A stretch of DNA of 64,000 nt. Origin: Paenibacillus sp. FSL K6-3182. Lineage in GTDB: Bacteria > Bacillota > Bacilli > Paenibacillales > Paenibacillaceae. The first letter of the stretch is position 1, and the number at the start of each line of letters is the position of its first letter. Location of the stretch: assembly GCF_037976325.1 (NCBI RefSeq), contig NZ_CP150265.1:696001-760000 (forward strand). Reading direction: 5' to 3'. Both the position numbers and the translations under genes were made by a program. The notes beneath the pieces were generated by a model, which saw only the letters and a program-made list of their open reading frames with translations, did not search any database and had not been told where the DNA came from. Below are positions 1-8,001 of this stretch, one piece after another.

Positions 1-29
1 TCGCTATCAGCTAACTGTAGGAGGTACCC

Positions 30-923
30 ATGAAAATCAAAGACGACAATTATATGAAATGGTTTAGACTCATCGCTTTTATAGTCATCCTCATTTCAAC
101 TGTAGCCTGCTTGTTTCCGTTCCTGCTCATTATATCTGCTTCTTTTACGCAAAATGAAGCCATTATAAGAGATGGCTACCATCTCATTCCAACCGTGTTT
201 TCATTTGAGGGTTATGCGACGGTGTTCCGTTTTCCGAAGCAGGTATTGCAAGCCTATGGCGTCACCACGCTAACCACGGTTATCGGGACGACGCTTGGAT
301 TGTTCCTGATGACGATGGCTGGATACGTCCTGCAGCGCAAGGATTTCAAATATCGAAATTTCTTTGCTTTTATGATTTATTTCACAACGCTGTTTGGCGG
401 CGGACTGGTGCCTTGGTACATCCTAATGACCAAGTATTTGAAGCTGACTGACAAGCTTGAAGTGTTGATATTGCCGGGTCTTATGACGCCTTTCCTTATT
501 ATTCTGATGAAAAACTTTATCCGCTCCGCAGTACCGGATGAGGTTATTGAATCGGCAAAAATTGACGGCGCAAACGACTTCACCATATATAGCCGGATTG
601 TGCTTCAGCTGTCGATGCCCGGCATCGCAACCGTAGGTTTGTTCCTGGCGCTTCATTATTGGAATGACTGGTTCACTTCCTCGTTGTTTATTAACGACAC
701 GACGAAGTACCAGCTGCAATATTACTTGTACAACGTTATTAATGCGATGAGCTTCGTTGCGCAAATGGGCTCGGGAACTGGCGTCTCGCTAGGCTCCGAC
801 ATGCCGACAGAATCAACGAAGATGGCGATGTCCATTATCGTTACAGGACCAATCCTGTTCCTGTATCCGTTCGTGCAGCGTTATTTTGTAAAAGGATTGA
901 CGATTGGTGCGGTTAAAGGTTAG
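30..923 (+). CDS. Carbohydrate ABC transporter permease, LplC/YtcP type
   Basis: Inner permease subunit of a CUT1-type sugar importer. The 297-residue protein shows about six hydrophobic helices, the first near residues 12-35. The MalG/LplC-type EAA loop reads ESAKIDGANDFTIYSRIVLQ near residue 175, and it docks on the ATPase in this family. The C-terminus ends GLTIGAVKG, typical of the subfamily. A ribosome site (AGGAGG) lies 6-7 bases before the ATG. The next gene, 70 bases on, encodes the binding lipoprotein. The partner permease is expected just left of the window. The substrate cannot be read from sequence; relatives handle oligosaccharides. Function confidence is high at family level. 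Confidence 0.93.
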   Translation: MKIKDDNYMKWFRLIAFIVILISTVACLFPFLLIISASFTQNEAIIRDGYHLIPTVFSFEGYATVFRFPKQVLQAYGVTTLTTVIGTTLGLFLMTMAGYVLQRKDFKYRNFFAFMIYFTTLFGGGLVPWYILMTKYLKLTDKLEVLILPGLMTPFLIILMKNFIRSAVPDEVIESAKIDGANDFTIYSRIVLQLSMPGIATVGLFLALHYWNDWFTSSLFINDTTKYQLQYYLYNVINAMSFVAQMGSGTGVSLGSDMPTESTKMAMSIIVTGPILFLYPFVQRYFVKGLTIGAVKG

Positions 924-993
924 AACTAGACAAGGGATCAATCATTCCACGTTTAGCTAACATAGATAAGAACTTATTAAAGGGAGGATTCAC

Positions 994-2595
994 ATGACTA
1001 AGAAAGCAGCAAAAGCGGTCTCCATGTTTCTATCCATCATCGTGCTTATTACAGTACTAGCAGCTTGCGGATCGAATAACAATGGAAACAGCGGCAGTAG
1101 CGCCACCGATGCTCCAAAAGACACAGAGGGTACAACTAACGAAGGCGCAACGAATGAGGGCGGCGAAAAATCAGGTATCGATACGTCGAAAAAAGTGGAA
1201 TTGCAATTTTATATGTTAGGCGATGCTCCTAAAGATATCGCTTCTATTCAAGAGCAAGTCAACAAAATGGCATTGGAAGATTTGAATGCTACCGTTAAAT
1301 TCAACTATACGTCTTGGACAGATTGGGATCAAAAGTACAAGCTATTGCTTGGATCTGGCCAACAGGTTGACTTGATCTTCACAGCGGATTGGACGCAATA
1401 CCAATCGTACGCGAAGAAAGGCGCTTTCCAAGCGCTCGACAAGATTCTTCCCGTGGCAGCGCCTACGCTTAACTCATACGTGCCAGCAGATATGTGGGAA
1501 GCTGTAAAAATCGACGGTCAAATCTACACGGTTCCAGCTACGTACAAGGAGTATGTAACGGATGGTTTTGTATGGCGTGAAGATCTTCGCGAGAAATACA
1601 ATCTGCCTACTCCTGTAGATATTGCAACGTTTGAGCAATACCTAGATGGAATCAAGAAAAATGAACCGACGGTTACACCGCTTTCGATGAACTCGGATGT
1701 GAAAACAAACCTAATGGATCGTTTCATTGGTATTTCTCACTCTCCAGTTGGTGCGCTGCCATACGGTATCGGCATCGACTATGCAACACCTAATGAAGTA
1801 CATTCCTACTGGGGTTCAGATGAGCAAGTTCAAGATTTGACGGTAATGAAGCGTTGGCAGGATAACGGCTACATGGTGAAAAACGTGCTGGCTGTTAAAG
1901 ATACGCTGCAGGATCAAATCACAAGCGGCAAAGCTGCAGCAATTATTGGGGACAACCCGACTCGCTATAATGATATGGTTATCAAAATTCAAGCAACTCA
2001 CCCGGATTGGAAGCTGGGCTACCACCCATTCCCAAAAACAAATGGAATTGCAACGCCAGTTCACCCGATCCACAACGGATTCGCTATTCCAGCTAGCAGC
2101 AAAAACGCTGAGCGCGCGCTTGCGTTCTACGAGAAGCTGGTTACGGACAAACGCTACAACATGCTTACGCAATACGGTGTAGAAGGCAAAAACTATGAAG
2201 TAAAAGACGGTTATTACTCGATGATCGGCGATTCGAACTCGAACGGCTTTCCTCGTGAGGGAATGAACGGTTGGGCTTGGAGAAACCCTGAGTACATGCT
2301 GTTCGACAAAAACTATGATGGCGTAAAAGCGATCTTCGACGAGCTTGATAAAATTCAAGTACCTGATAAATTCACAGGTTTCGCAGAAGATTACACACCA
2401 TACCAAGCAGAGAGAGCAGCACTTGAGCAAGTCGAGAAACAATACTTGTTCCCGCTGAATGCAGGTCTCGTGAAAAACGTAGAAGATGGCGTGAAAACGT
2501 TCATGGAAAAAGCAAAACAAGCAGGCCTTGAGAAAATTCAAGCGGAATACACGAAACAATGGCAAGCGTATGTTACGGAGCAAGGCATTGAATAA
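994..2595 (+). CDS. Extracellular sugar-binding lipoprotein (DUF3502-type)
   Basis: Solute-binding component of the importer whose permease precedes it. The 533-residue protein begins with a lipoprotein signal and a lipobox ending LAAC near residue 25, so it should be acylated and held on the outer face of the membrane. A Ser/Gly/Asn/Thr/Glu-rich linker follows (about residues 27-65). The body is a family 1 binding protein, and its Glu/Lys-rich C-terminal third resembles the DUF3502 region seen with LplB/LplC transporters. AGGGAGG precedes the ATG. A strong terminator follows, so it closes the operon. Substrate unknown. Confidence 0.92.
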   Translation: MTKKAAKAVSMFLSIIVLITVLAACGSNNNGNSGSSATDAPKDTEGTTNEGATNEGGEKSGIDTSKKVELQFYMLGDAPKDIASIQEQVNKMALEDLNATVKFNYTSWTDWDQKYKLLLGSGQQVDLIFTADWTQYQSYAKKGAFQALDKILPVAAPTLNSYVPADMWEAVKIDGQIYTVPATYKEYVTDGFVWREDLREKYNLPTPVDIATFEQYLDGIKKNEPTVTPLSMNSDVKTNLMDRFIGISHSPVGALPYGIGIDYATPNEVHSYWGSDEQVQDLTVMKRWQDNGYMVKNVLAVKDTLQDQITSGKAAAIIGDNPTRYNDMVIKIQATHPDWKLGYHPFPKTNGIATPVHPIHNGFAIPASSKNAERALAFYEKLVTDKRYNMLTQYGVEGKNYEVKDGYYSMIGDSNSNGFPREGMNGWAWRNPEYMLFDKNYDGVKAIFDELDKIQVPDKFTGFAEDYTPYQAERAALEQVEKQYLFPLNAGLVKNVEDGVKTFMEKAKQAGLEKIQAEYTKQWQAYVTEQGIE

Positions 2596-2607
2596 GACCG
2601 TTTAAGA

Positions 2608-2647
2608 AAACAGATCATTCCTCTTAGGAGGATGATCTGTTTTTTTG
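2608..2647 (+). terminator. Rho-independent terminator of sugar ABC operon
   Basis: The arms AACAGATCAT and ATGATCTGTT, with an inner CCTC/GAGG stem and a TTAG loop, are followed by seven T. It sits 12 bases after the binding-protein stop codon and also lies between convergent genes. Confidence 0.9.
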
Positions 2648-2658
2648 TTATAGCTAAT

Positions 2659-3639
2659 CTATTCTAATGTTTCAGCATGACCCGCCAATTGAAGCAGTTC
2701 ATCAACAACAATGCTTGGCTGATAGCTATGAAGGGAATGGGAGCTGCCTTTCACGATGGTTTGCTTGCCGGAAACAGACCATGAAGGAAGCGCTGCTTCA
2801 CTGTCTGCCCATGACTGATCGTCGTCCAGCTTGCCAAAATAGTCCGCAGTCAATACAGTAATGGGAATTTTCAGCGGTTTTCCTCCCTCAAGCACCATTT
2901 TGGCATTCTCTCGGCTTTGGCTCATTTCATCCGTCATATTTCGGTTTCCAGTCCTTAGCAGCAAGGCTTTGCGGTTTAATTCCTTCAGCTCCTCCGGCAA
3001 TAGCTTCTCCCCGTTGCTTTCATCGGATAGCCATTTTACGAAGCCATCCACATGATACAAAGCCCGCAGTATGCCAAATGTCCGGAGTCCTTTTTGCATC
3101 CAAGGAATAAGAGTAAGCTCCGGGCTGGAATTGTAATATTCAGGGCTTCCGCCCTCAATTAGTAGAATACCTTTCACTTCTTCTGGAAAACGTTGTGCAT
3201 ACCGGATGGTTTCCAGAGAGCCCATTGAATGGGCGGCAAAAATATAAGGTGGCTTCTGCCCAGAGACCTGAAGCAGCTCATGAATCTCGTCGGTAATCAT
3301 GTTGATGTCCCGCTTTTTGTCTGTCGTATCACTGTATCCGTAACCGAAACGGTCATAGACCGCAATCTTTACATGCTGCTTCAGTCCGTCATATAAAGGA
3401 TAAAAATCAGCGTAGGGATTCGGCGTTCCCCACCCTGAAGCAAAGACGATTGTTGTATCACCTATACCTTCCGAATAGAGATGCATTTTGCTGCCTGCTA
3501 CATTATACAGTTTCCCGGTAGGTCTATATGTTTTTCGGTCCTGCTTGGAACCGTACCATTGATAAGCGGCTCCGAGACCTGCCAGCACCACAAGAATGAC
3601 GAGCAGGGAAAACATAATTTTGCGAACAAACCTCCACAT
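2659..3639 (-). CDS. Membrane-anchored alpha/beta hydrolase
   Basis: Alpha/beta-fold hydrolase of 326 residues. An N-terminal hydrophobic helix (residues 8-26) should anchor or export it. The oxyanion region FASGWG is near residue 66, and the nucleophile elbow AAHSMGS puts Ser138 as the catalytic residue. Asp in LTADYFG and His in GSSHSLHSY late in the protein are plausible triad partners. It stands alone between two terminators and converges on the sugar operon. The substrate cannot be inferred; lipase, esterase and haloalkane-dehalogenase relatives all share this fold. Confidence 0.85.
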   Translation of the reverse strand: MWRFVRKIMFSLLVILVVLAGLGAAYQWYGSKQDRKTYRPTGKLYNVAGSKMHLYSEGIGDTTIVFASGWGTPNPYADFYPLYDGLKQHVKIAVYDRFGYGYSDTTDKKRDINMITDEIHELLQVSGQKPPYIFAAHSMGSLETIRYAQRFPEEVKGILLIEGGSPEYYNSSPELTLIPWMQKGLRTFGILRALYHVDGFVKWLSDESNGEKLLPEELKELNRKALLLRTGNRNMTDEMSQSRENAKMVLEGGKPLKIPITVLTADYFGKLDDDQSWADSEAALPSWSVSGKQTIVKGSSHSLHSYQPSIVVDELLQLAGHAETLE

Positions 3640-3757
3640 GTTTAGCTTCTCCTTCTATATAAAAATTACCATATTTATCTAATATATAGAGATCTAAAAC
3701 AATTTAAAACGGACTTTAGTAAAGGAGATGCCCCGTCTTTGGTCTGGTCAGCTGACT

Positions 3758-3822
3758 GTAAGAGCTAAGTGACGTAATGTAGTATGGAAGAATTGAATTC
3801 ATCGCCATGTAGGCTTTATGCA
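3758..3822. repeat. Half copy of dispersed hairpin repeat (copy 1)
   Basis: Bases 3780-3820 match the left arm of the recurrent repeat (TAGTATGGAAGAATTGAAT, then CATCGCCATGTAGGC). The upstream bases GTAAGAGCTAAG also match the segment before copy 3. The right arm is missing, and an unrelated terminator hairpin follows instead. Confidence 0.7.
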
Positions 3823-3828
3823 GAGAAA

Positions 3829-3868
3829 GAGCTCGATTCCGAAGTGGAATCGAGCTCGTTTTTTTTAA
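3829..3868. terminator. Terminator hairpin (GAGCTCGATTCC stem)
   Basis: The arms GAGCTCGATTCC and GGAATCGAGCTC have a 5-base loop and eight following T on the plus strand. It sits downstream of deoD (minus) and upstream of the hydrolase, fused to a half copy of the dispersed repeat. Confidence 0.8.
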
Positions 3869-3921
3869 TCCAATGTATAGATTGATGAGCTGTGACAGGT
3901 TTCTGATTGTTAGTAAAAGAT

Positions 3922-4626
3922 CTATTTAGCTACGGTTTCTAGTGCGACTTCAATCATATCGTTGAAGGTCGTTTGTCTCTCTTGTGCAGTCGTTTGTTCT
4001 CCAGTGAGAATATGATCACTTACCGTTAGGAGGCTGAGACCTTTTACGCCGAATTTAACTGTTAAATAATAAAGTGCGGCTGTTTCCATTTCTACTGCCA
4101 ATACGCCATGGCGGCCTAGCTTGGTCACGGCATCTTTGTCTTCTGTGTAGAAAACATCAGAAGATAGCACGTTACCTACGCGAAGGTTAAGGCCTTTGGC
4201 CTCTCCAATTTCATAAGCGGTCTTAATTAGATCAAAGTTTCCAATCTGAGGGAAGTCAAACCCAGGGAATTGGTTGCGAATGATAGCCGAATCGGTAGCC
4301 GCTGCTTGCGCAATAAGAACATCGCGGAGATTCACATCATTTTGAATAGCGCCGCATGTTCCGATACGAACGAGATTTTTGGCACCATAATCGTTGATCA
4401 ATTCTTGAATATATATGGACGCAGAAGGCATACCCATTCCTGTACCTTGAATCGATACTCGGTTGCCCTTATATGTGCCTGTAAAGCCTAACATGCCACG
4501 TACATTGTTGTAACAGACGACATTTTCGAGGAAGGTCTCCGCAATATACTTTGCACGCAGCGGATCTCCAGGTAATAAGACGGATTCTGCAATTTCGCCA
4601 ATCTTTGCTTCAATATGAAAACTCAT
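3922..4626 (-). CDS. deoD: Purine nucleoside phosphorylase DeoD-type
   Basis: Cleaves purine (deoxy)ribonucleosides with phosphate to base plus (deoxy)ribose-1-phosphate, a cytoplasmic hexameric enzyme in the family. It has 234 residues, the usual length. Visible signatures are the phosphate-site [11 protein letters not shown] near residue 20, RIGTCGAI near 87, VEMETAALY near 179 and the catalytic Asp in SDHILTGE. The start is placed at the ATG reading MSFHIEAK, preceded by TTGGAGGG; an in-frame upstream ATG has no ribosome site. A Crp-type palindrome lies about 100 bases upstream and the Crp/Fnr gene is next to it. DeoB, which takes the sugar phosphate product, is 1 kb away. Confidence 0.95.
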   Translation of the reverse strand: MSFHIEAKIGEIAESVLLPGDPLRAKYIAETFLENVVCYNNVRGMLGFTGTYKGNRVSIQGTGMGMPSASIYIQELINDYGAKNLVRIGTCGAIQNDVNLRDVLIAQAAATDSAIIRNQFPGFDFPQIGNFDLIKTAYEIGEAKGLNLRVGNVLSSDVFYTEDKDAVTKLGRHGVLAVEMETAALYYLTVKFGVKGLSLLTVSDHILTGEQTTAQERQTTFNDMIEVALETVAK

Positions 4627-4649
4627 GTGAATTCCCTCCAATGTTTCTT

Positions 4650-4676
4650 ATCGTGCATCACAAAAAAGAATGCACG
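4650..4676 (-). other. Short hairpin in deoD leader
   Basis: The arms CGTGCAT and ATGCACG are separated by 11 bases that include an A run (T run on the deoD strand). It lies between the likely deoD promoter and the ribosome site. The role is unknown; it could be an operator or an mRNA structure. Confidence 0.4.
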
Positions 4677-4727
4677 AGAATCATAGCATGATTCGATATC
4701 CACATTATGTTAAAGGGATTACTATAC

Positions 4728-4749
4728 TTTTGTGAACTGGTTCACAAAA
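4728..4749. promoter_or_regulatory. Crp/Fnr-type operator upstream of deoD
   Basis: A perfect inverted repeat has 10-bp arms TTTTGTGAAC and GTTCACAAAA around TG, containing TGTGA-N6-TCACA. It is centred about 65 bases upstream of the likely start point of deoD (minus-strand -10 TATGAT at 4680-4685), a class I activator distance. The adjacent Crp/Fnr gene is the obvious candidate binder. Confidence 0.75.
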
Positions 4750-4812
4750 TAACTGTTAGCGCAGTAACGGAAATAAAGCGCTGTCATTTGTATTATTAGG
4801 TGCACGGCATCG

Positions 4813-5529
4813 TTAAATGTTATTCCACTTACGCATTGCAGGAAGCTCTTCTGTTTCATTACAGATCGATTCTATCATTTCCTTATCAAGGAGGTATAAG
4901 TACTTATCACGAATGTCGATCAGTCCTTCGGCTTGAAACTCACCCAGCGTTTTGGAGATGGATTCTCGCGTCACTCCGAGCATGTTGGCGAATAAGGATT
5001 GATTAATTTTTAAATCGATTTTGTATGCGTTATCACTGGCGACTCCATAGTTGTAATAGAGATCCATAATGAGATTAACTACTTTTCCACGTACGTCATG
5101 GAAGGTCAAATAACGAATCATGCGATTGAGCATCCGAGTTCGCTCTACAAGAATTTTGTAAGCGTTTCGCAGGATGGAAGGATATTGATCCACGAGCTGC
5201 AGGAAATCCCGTTTTGACAGCAGCCAAACGTTGACGTCTTCTAAGGCTTCTATGGATGAGATCCGATGATTGTCGCTGGAGAGGGCTTCTACTTCTCCAA
5301 TGATATCACCGGCACTAGTAATACTCAGAACGACTTCTTTTCCTTCGTACATGCGATAAATCTTGATCATACCTGAGCGAATAAGATAAACCTCGTCACT
5401 TTGGTCATTTTCAAACATTAGAACATGATTCTTCTTGAACCGTCGTTCTTTGAGCAATGGGGTTATTTTTTGCAATTCATCCTTAGGAATGTCCGAGAAA
5501 ATCGAGATGTCTGAGATGTTGTCGATCAT
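4813..5529 (-). CDS. Crp/Fnr family transcriptional regulator
   Basis: The 238-residue protein has an N-terminal cyclic-nucleotide-binding-like beta barrel (about residues 8-125, with GDIIGEVEALS at the usual phosphate-binding-cassette place) and a long dimer helix. The C-terminal winged helix has recognition helix GVTRESISKTLGEF. The Arg-Glu pair there matches the residues with which Crp reads TGTGA. The start is set at MIDNIS, behind GAAAGGAAAA. No Fnr-type N-terminal cysteine cluster is seen, so an iron-sulfur oxygen sensor is unlikely. Its position between deoD and deoB, and the palindrome just downstream, suggest control of nucleoside catabolism. The effector is unknown. Confidence 0.88.
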   Translation of the reverse strand: MIDNISDISIFSDIPKDELQKITPLLKERRFKKNHVLMFENDQSDEVYLIRSGMIKIYRMYEGKEVVLSITSAGDIIGEVEALSSDNHRISSIEALEDVNVWLLSKRDFLQLVDQYPSILRNAYKILVERTRMLNRMIRYLTFHDVRGKVVNLIMDLYYNYGVASDNAYKIDLKINQSLFANMLGVTRESISKTLGEFQAEGLIDIRDKYLYLLDKEMIESICNETEELPAMRKWNNI

Positions 5530-5671
5530 AAGAATTTTCCTTTCGCATTTCAATATTTAAGCAACTCTTAGGTAAGAGATTGCGAAACGGCTAGAAACGT
5601 ATTGTAGCATGGATTGAGTGGAAAATAGCAATGCATGGCCTTAGCTTTTTTTTGAGAAATGAGGTGTATTT

Positions 5672-6871
5672 ATGAAATTCGAGCGGATAAGCGTGATTGT
5701 GCTGGATAGTGTTGGTATCGGTGAATTACCGGACGCTGCAGCTTTCGGAGACGAAGGCAGCCACACCTTAGGACATATTTGCGAGCAAGTACCGGACATG
5801 AAGTTACCAAATCTTACAGCTATGGGTCTAGGTAATATTGCACCACTGGCTACCATCTTGAAAGCGGATAAACCTCAAGCATGTTATGGCAAGATGGCGG
5901 AGGTATCGGTAGGCAAAGATACGATGACGGGTCATTGGGAACTCATGGGACTCGAAGTAAAGGTGCCCTTTCAAGTTTATTCCGATGGATTTCCAGCGGA
6001 GTTGATTGAGAAGTTCGAAGCCTTGACCGGTCGCAAGGTGATTGGAAACAAGCCGGCTTCTGGAACTGAAATTTTGGACGAGTATGGAGAAGAGCAGCTC
6101 CGAACGGGCGCATGGATTGTTTATACTTCCGGAGACAGCGTATTCCAAATCGCAGCTCATGAGGATGTTATTCCATTAAATGAGCTATATCATGCATGTG
6201 AAATTGCGCGTGAGCTAACTTTGAATGATCCTTATGTAGTTGGCCGAGTCATAGCAAGGCCTTACATCGGTGAGCCGGGAGCTTATAAACGTACACCTAA
6301 TCGGCATGATTATGCACTCAAGCCTTTTGGAGAAACCGTGCTTGATCATCTGAAAAATGAAGGCCTCGATGTTATTTCGGTGGGGAAGATCAACGATATT
6401 TTCACAGGGCAAGGAATCAATGAATCCTATCCAACAAAGAGCAATTTGGATGGCATCAAGGCAACGATCAAGCTGCTTAATCGGCCTTTCCACGGATTGT
6501 TATTCACAAACTTAGTTGATTTTGATTCTTTATATGGCCATCGTCGCGATCCTAAAGGATACGCTGCCTGCCTTGAAGAGTTCGATCAGTATGTACCAGA
6601 GCTTATGCAGCAAATGGGGGGCAACGATTTACTTATCATTACGGCTGATCACGGCAACGACCCAACTGCGCCAGGAACGGATCATACCCGTGAATACGTA
6701 CCTATCTTGATCTACAGCCCATCGTTAGCAAAGGATAGCATTTCTATAGGCATAAGAAACACATTTGCTGATTTAGCTGCAACGATTGCAGAAAATTTCA
6801 TGGTCACTAAACCAGCTATCGGGGAAAGCTTCTTGGAATTGTTAGTAAATCAAACCAATAACGAGGAATAA
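5672..6871 (+). CDS. deoB: Phosphopentomutase DeoB
   Basis: Interconverts (deoxy)ribose-1-phosphate and (deoxy)ribose-5-phosphate, linking nucleoside phosphorolysis to central metabolism. The 399-residue length fits the family (alkaline-phosphatase superfamily, two metal ions). Visible are the N-terminal metal aspartate in [13 protein letters not shown], the phospho-threonine region [13 protein letters not shown] near residue 86, and the late metal motifs ADHGNDPT and TDHTREYVP. The start ATG follows GAGGTG. Only 20 bases separate it from the BMP lipoprotein, so salvage and uptake are probably co-transcribed. No promoter could be assigned with certainty in the 140 bases upstream. Confidence 0.96.
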   Translation: MKFERISVIVLDSVGIGELPDAAAFGDEGSHTLGHICEQVPDMKLPNLTAMGLGNIAPLATILKADKPQACYGKMAEVSVGKDTMTGHWELMGLEVKVPFQVYSDGFPAELIEKFEALTGRKVIGNKPASGTEILDEYGEEQLRTGAWIVYTSGDSVFQIAAHEDVIPLNELYHACEIARELTLNDPYVVGRVIARPYIGEPGAYKRTPNRHDYALKPFGETVLDHLKNEGLDVISVGKINDIFTGQGINESYPTKSNLDGIKATIKLLNRPFHGLLFTNLVDFDSLYGHRRDPKGYAACLEEFDQYVPELMQQMGGNDLLIITADHGNDPTAPGTDHTREYVPILIYSPSLAKDSISIGIRNTFADLAATIAENFMVTKPAIGESFLELLVNQTNNEE

Positions 6872-6891
6872 AACATTAGGGGGAATTTACA

Positions 6892-7929
6892 ATGAAAAAA
6901 ACAATGAAAGCATTATTGCCTTTAATACTGATTTTTACGTTAGTGATAACAGCATGCGGTCAAAAAAGCGATACGGGTAACGCAGGGGCTGCAGGTACAG
7001 ATAATAAACAAGAGCTTAAAAAGCTGAAAGTCGGAATGGTTACTGACCTTGGCAGTGTAAATGACAAATCCTTTAACCAAAGTGCTTGGGAAGCGTTGCA
7101 GAAATTAAAGAAGGACTTTGGTTTTGAAGTGAAGTACCTGGAACCAAAAACAGATGGCGATGTTGTTCCTAACTTAAATCAATTTGTTAAAGCAAACTAT
7201 GATTTAACATGGGCAACAGCCTTTACTTTAGCTGATGCAGTAACACAGCTATCCAAAGAAAATCCAGATAAGATGTTTGGAATTGTCGATTCTGACCTTG
7301 TGCTGCCGAATGTAGCAGCTATCTCTTTTAAAGAGCAAGAAGGCTCATTCCTTGTTGGTGTTATCGCTGGTTTAACGACAAAAACAAATAAAATCGGCTT
7401 TATCGGCGGCATGGATATTCCCGTTATTAAACGATTTGAAGCGGGCTTCCGCGAAGGAATAAAAGCTGTAAATCCAGATGCAAAATTAATCGTTAACTAT
7501 ACAGGGCTATTCAACCGGGTAGATATGGGGAAATCTGCAGCTTCTACCATCTATAACGATGGTGCAGATATCATATTCCATGCAGCAGGACTAACAGGCA
7601 ATGGTGTATTTAATGAAGCGAAGGAACGGAACAGCAAGGGCGGAAAGGTATGGGTCATTGGCGTGGATAAAGATCAATCTTTAACTTTCGGAGATGATGT
7701 TACATTAACTTCGATGATCAAAAAAGTAGATGAGGCTGTTTACCAAGCTTCAAAAAAATTAGCTGAAGGTGATTTCCCGGCGGGTAAAGTGACATTAATG
7801 GGCCTCAAAGAAAATGGAGTCGATATTGCTCCAAATTCGAAAACTAATGTAGCGCCGGAAGTTCTTGCTAAGGTCGAGGAATATCGCACGAAAATCATCA
7901 ATGGTGAGATCGTCGTACCGGAAAAATAA
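6892..7929 (+). CDS. BMP-family nucleoside-binding lipoprotein
   Basis: Substrate-binding component of a nucleoside ABC importer (Bmp/Med family, like NupN of Bacillus and PnrA of Treponema). The 345-residue protein has a signal peptide with lipobox VITAC near residue 22. The family opening KVGMVTDLGSVNDKSFNQSAWE follows at residues 46-67, with GFIGGMDIPVIKRFEAGF near 165 and the ligand-region VIGVDKDQ near 255. It starts 20 bases after deoB behind a GGGGG-type ribosome site. A large hairpin separates it from the ATPase gene, which could keep the binding protein in excess. Likely ligands are purine nucleosides, judged from the neighbours. Confidence 0.93.
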   Translation: MKKTMKALLPLILIFTLVITACGQKSDTGNAGAAGTDNKQELKKLKVGMVTDLGSVNDKSFNQSAWEALQKLKKDFGFEVKYLEPKTDGDVVPNLNQFVKANYDLTWATAFTLADAVTQLSKENPDKMFGIVDSDLVLPNVAAISFKEQEGSFLVGVIAGLTTKTNKIGFIGGMDIPVIKRFEAGFREGIKAVNPDAKLIVNYTGLFNRVDMGKSAASTIYNDGADIIFHAAGLTGNGVFNEAKERNSKGGKVWVIGVDKDQSLTFGDDVTLTSMIKKVDEAVYQASKKLAEGDFPAGKVTLMGLKENGVDIAPNSKTNVAPEVLAKVEEYRTKIINGEIVVPEK

Positions 7930-7935
7930 TGCGAT

Positions 7936-7988
7936 TTCGTCCCCTCTTCTATCATTGTCCTTGATAGAGTGAGGGGACGAATATTTTG
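7936..7988 (+). terminator. Intercistronic stem-loop between binding protein and ATPase
   Basis: The arms TCGTCCCCTC and GAGGGGACGA, with an inner CTATCA/TGATAG stem, are followed by ATATTTT. It lies inside the operon, so it probably acts as a partial terminator or mRNA-stabilising end that lowers expression of the downstream transporter genes. Confidence 0.7.
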
Positions 7989-8001
7989 GGGAGGGTCTTA
8001 T

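Noticed and set aside
1816..2583. 255-codon open frame on the minus strand
   Set aside because: It lies fully opposite the binding-protein gene, has no ribosome site and an unnatural Cys/Phe/His-rich composition.
4627..4812. Purine riboswitch upstream of deoD
   Set aside because: The conserved purine-aptamer words (TATA...GTTTCTACC...CCGTAAA) are absent; only a short hairpin and the Crp-type palindrome were found.
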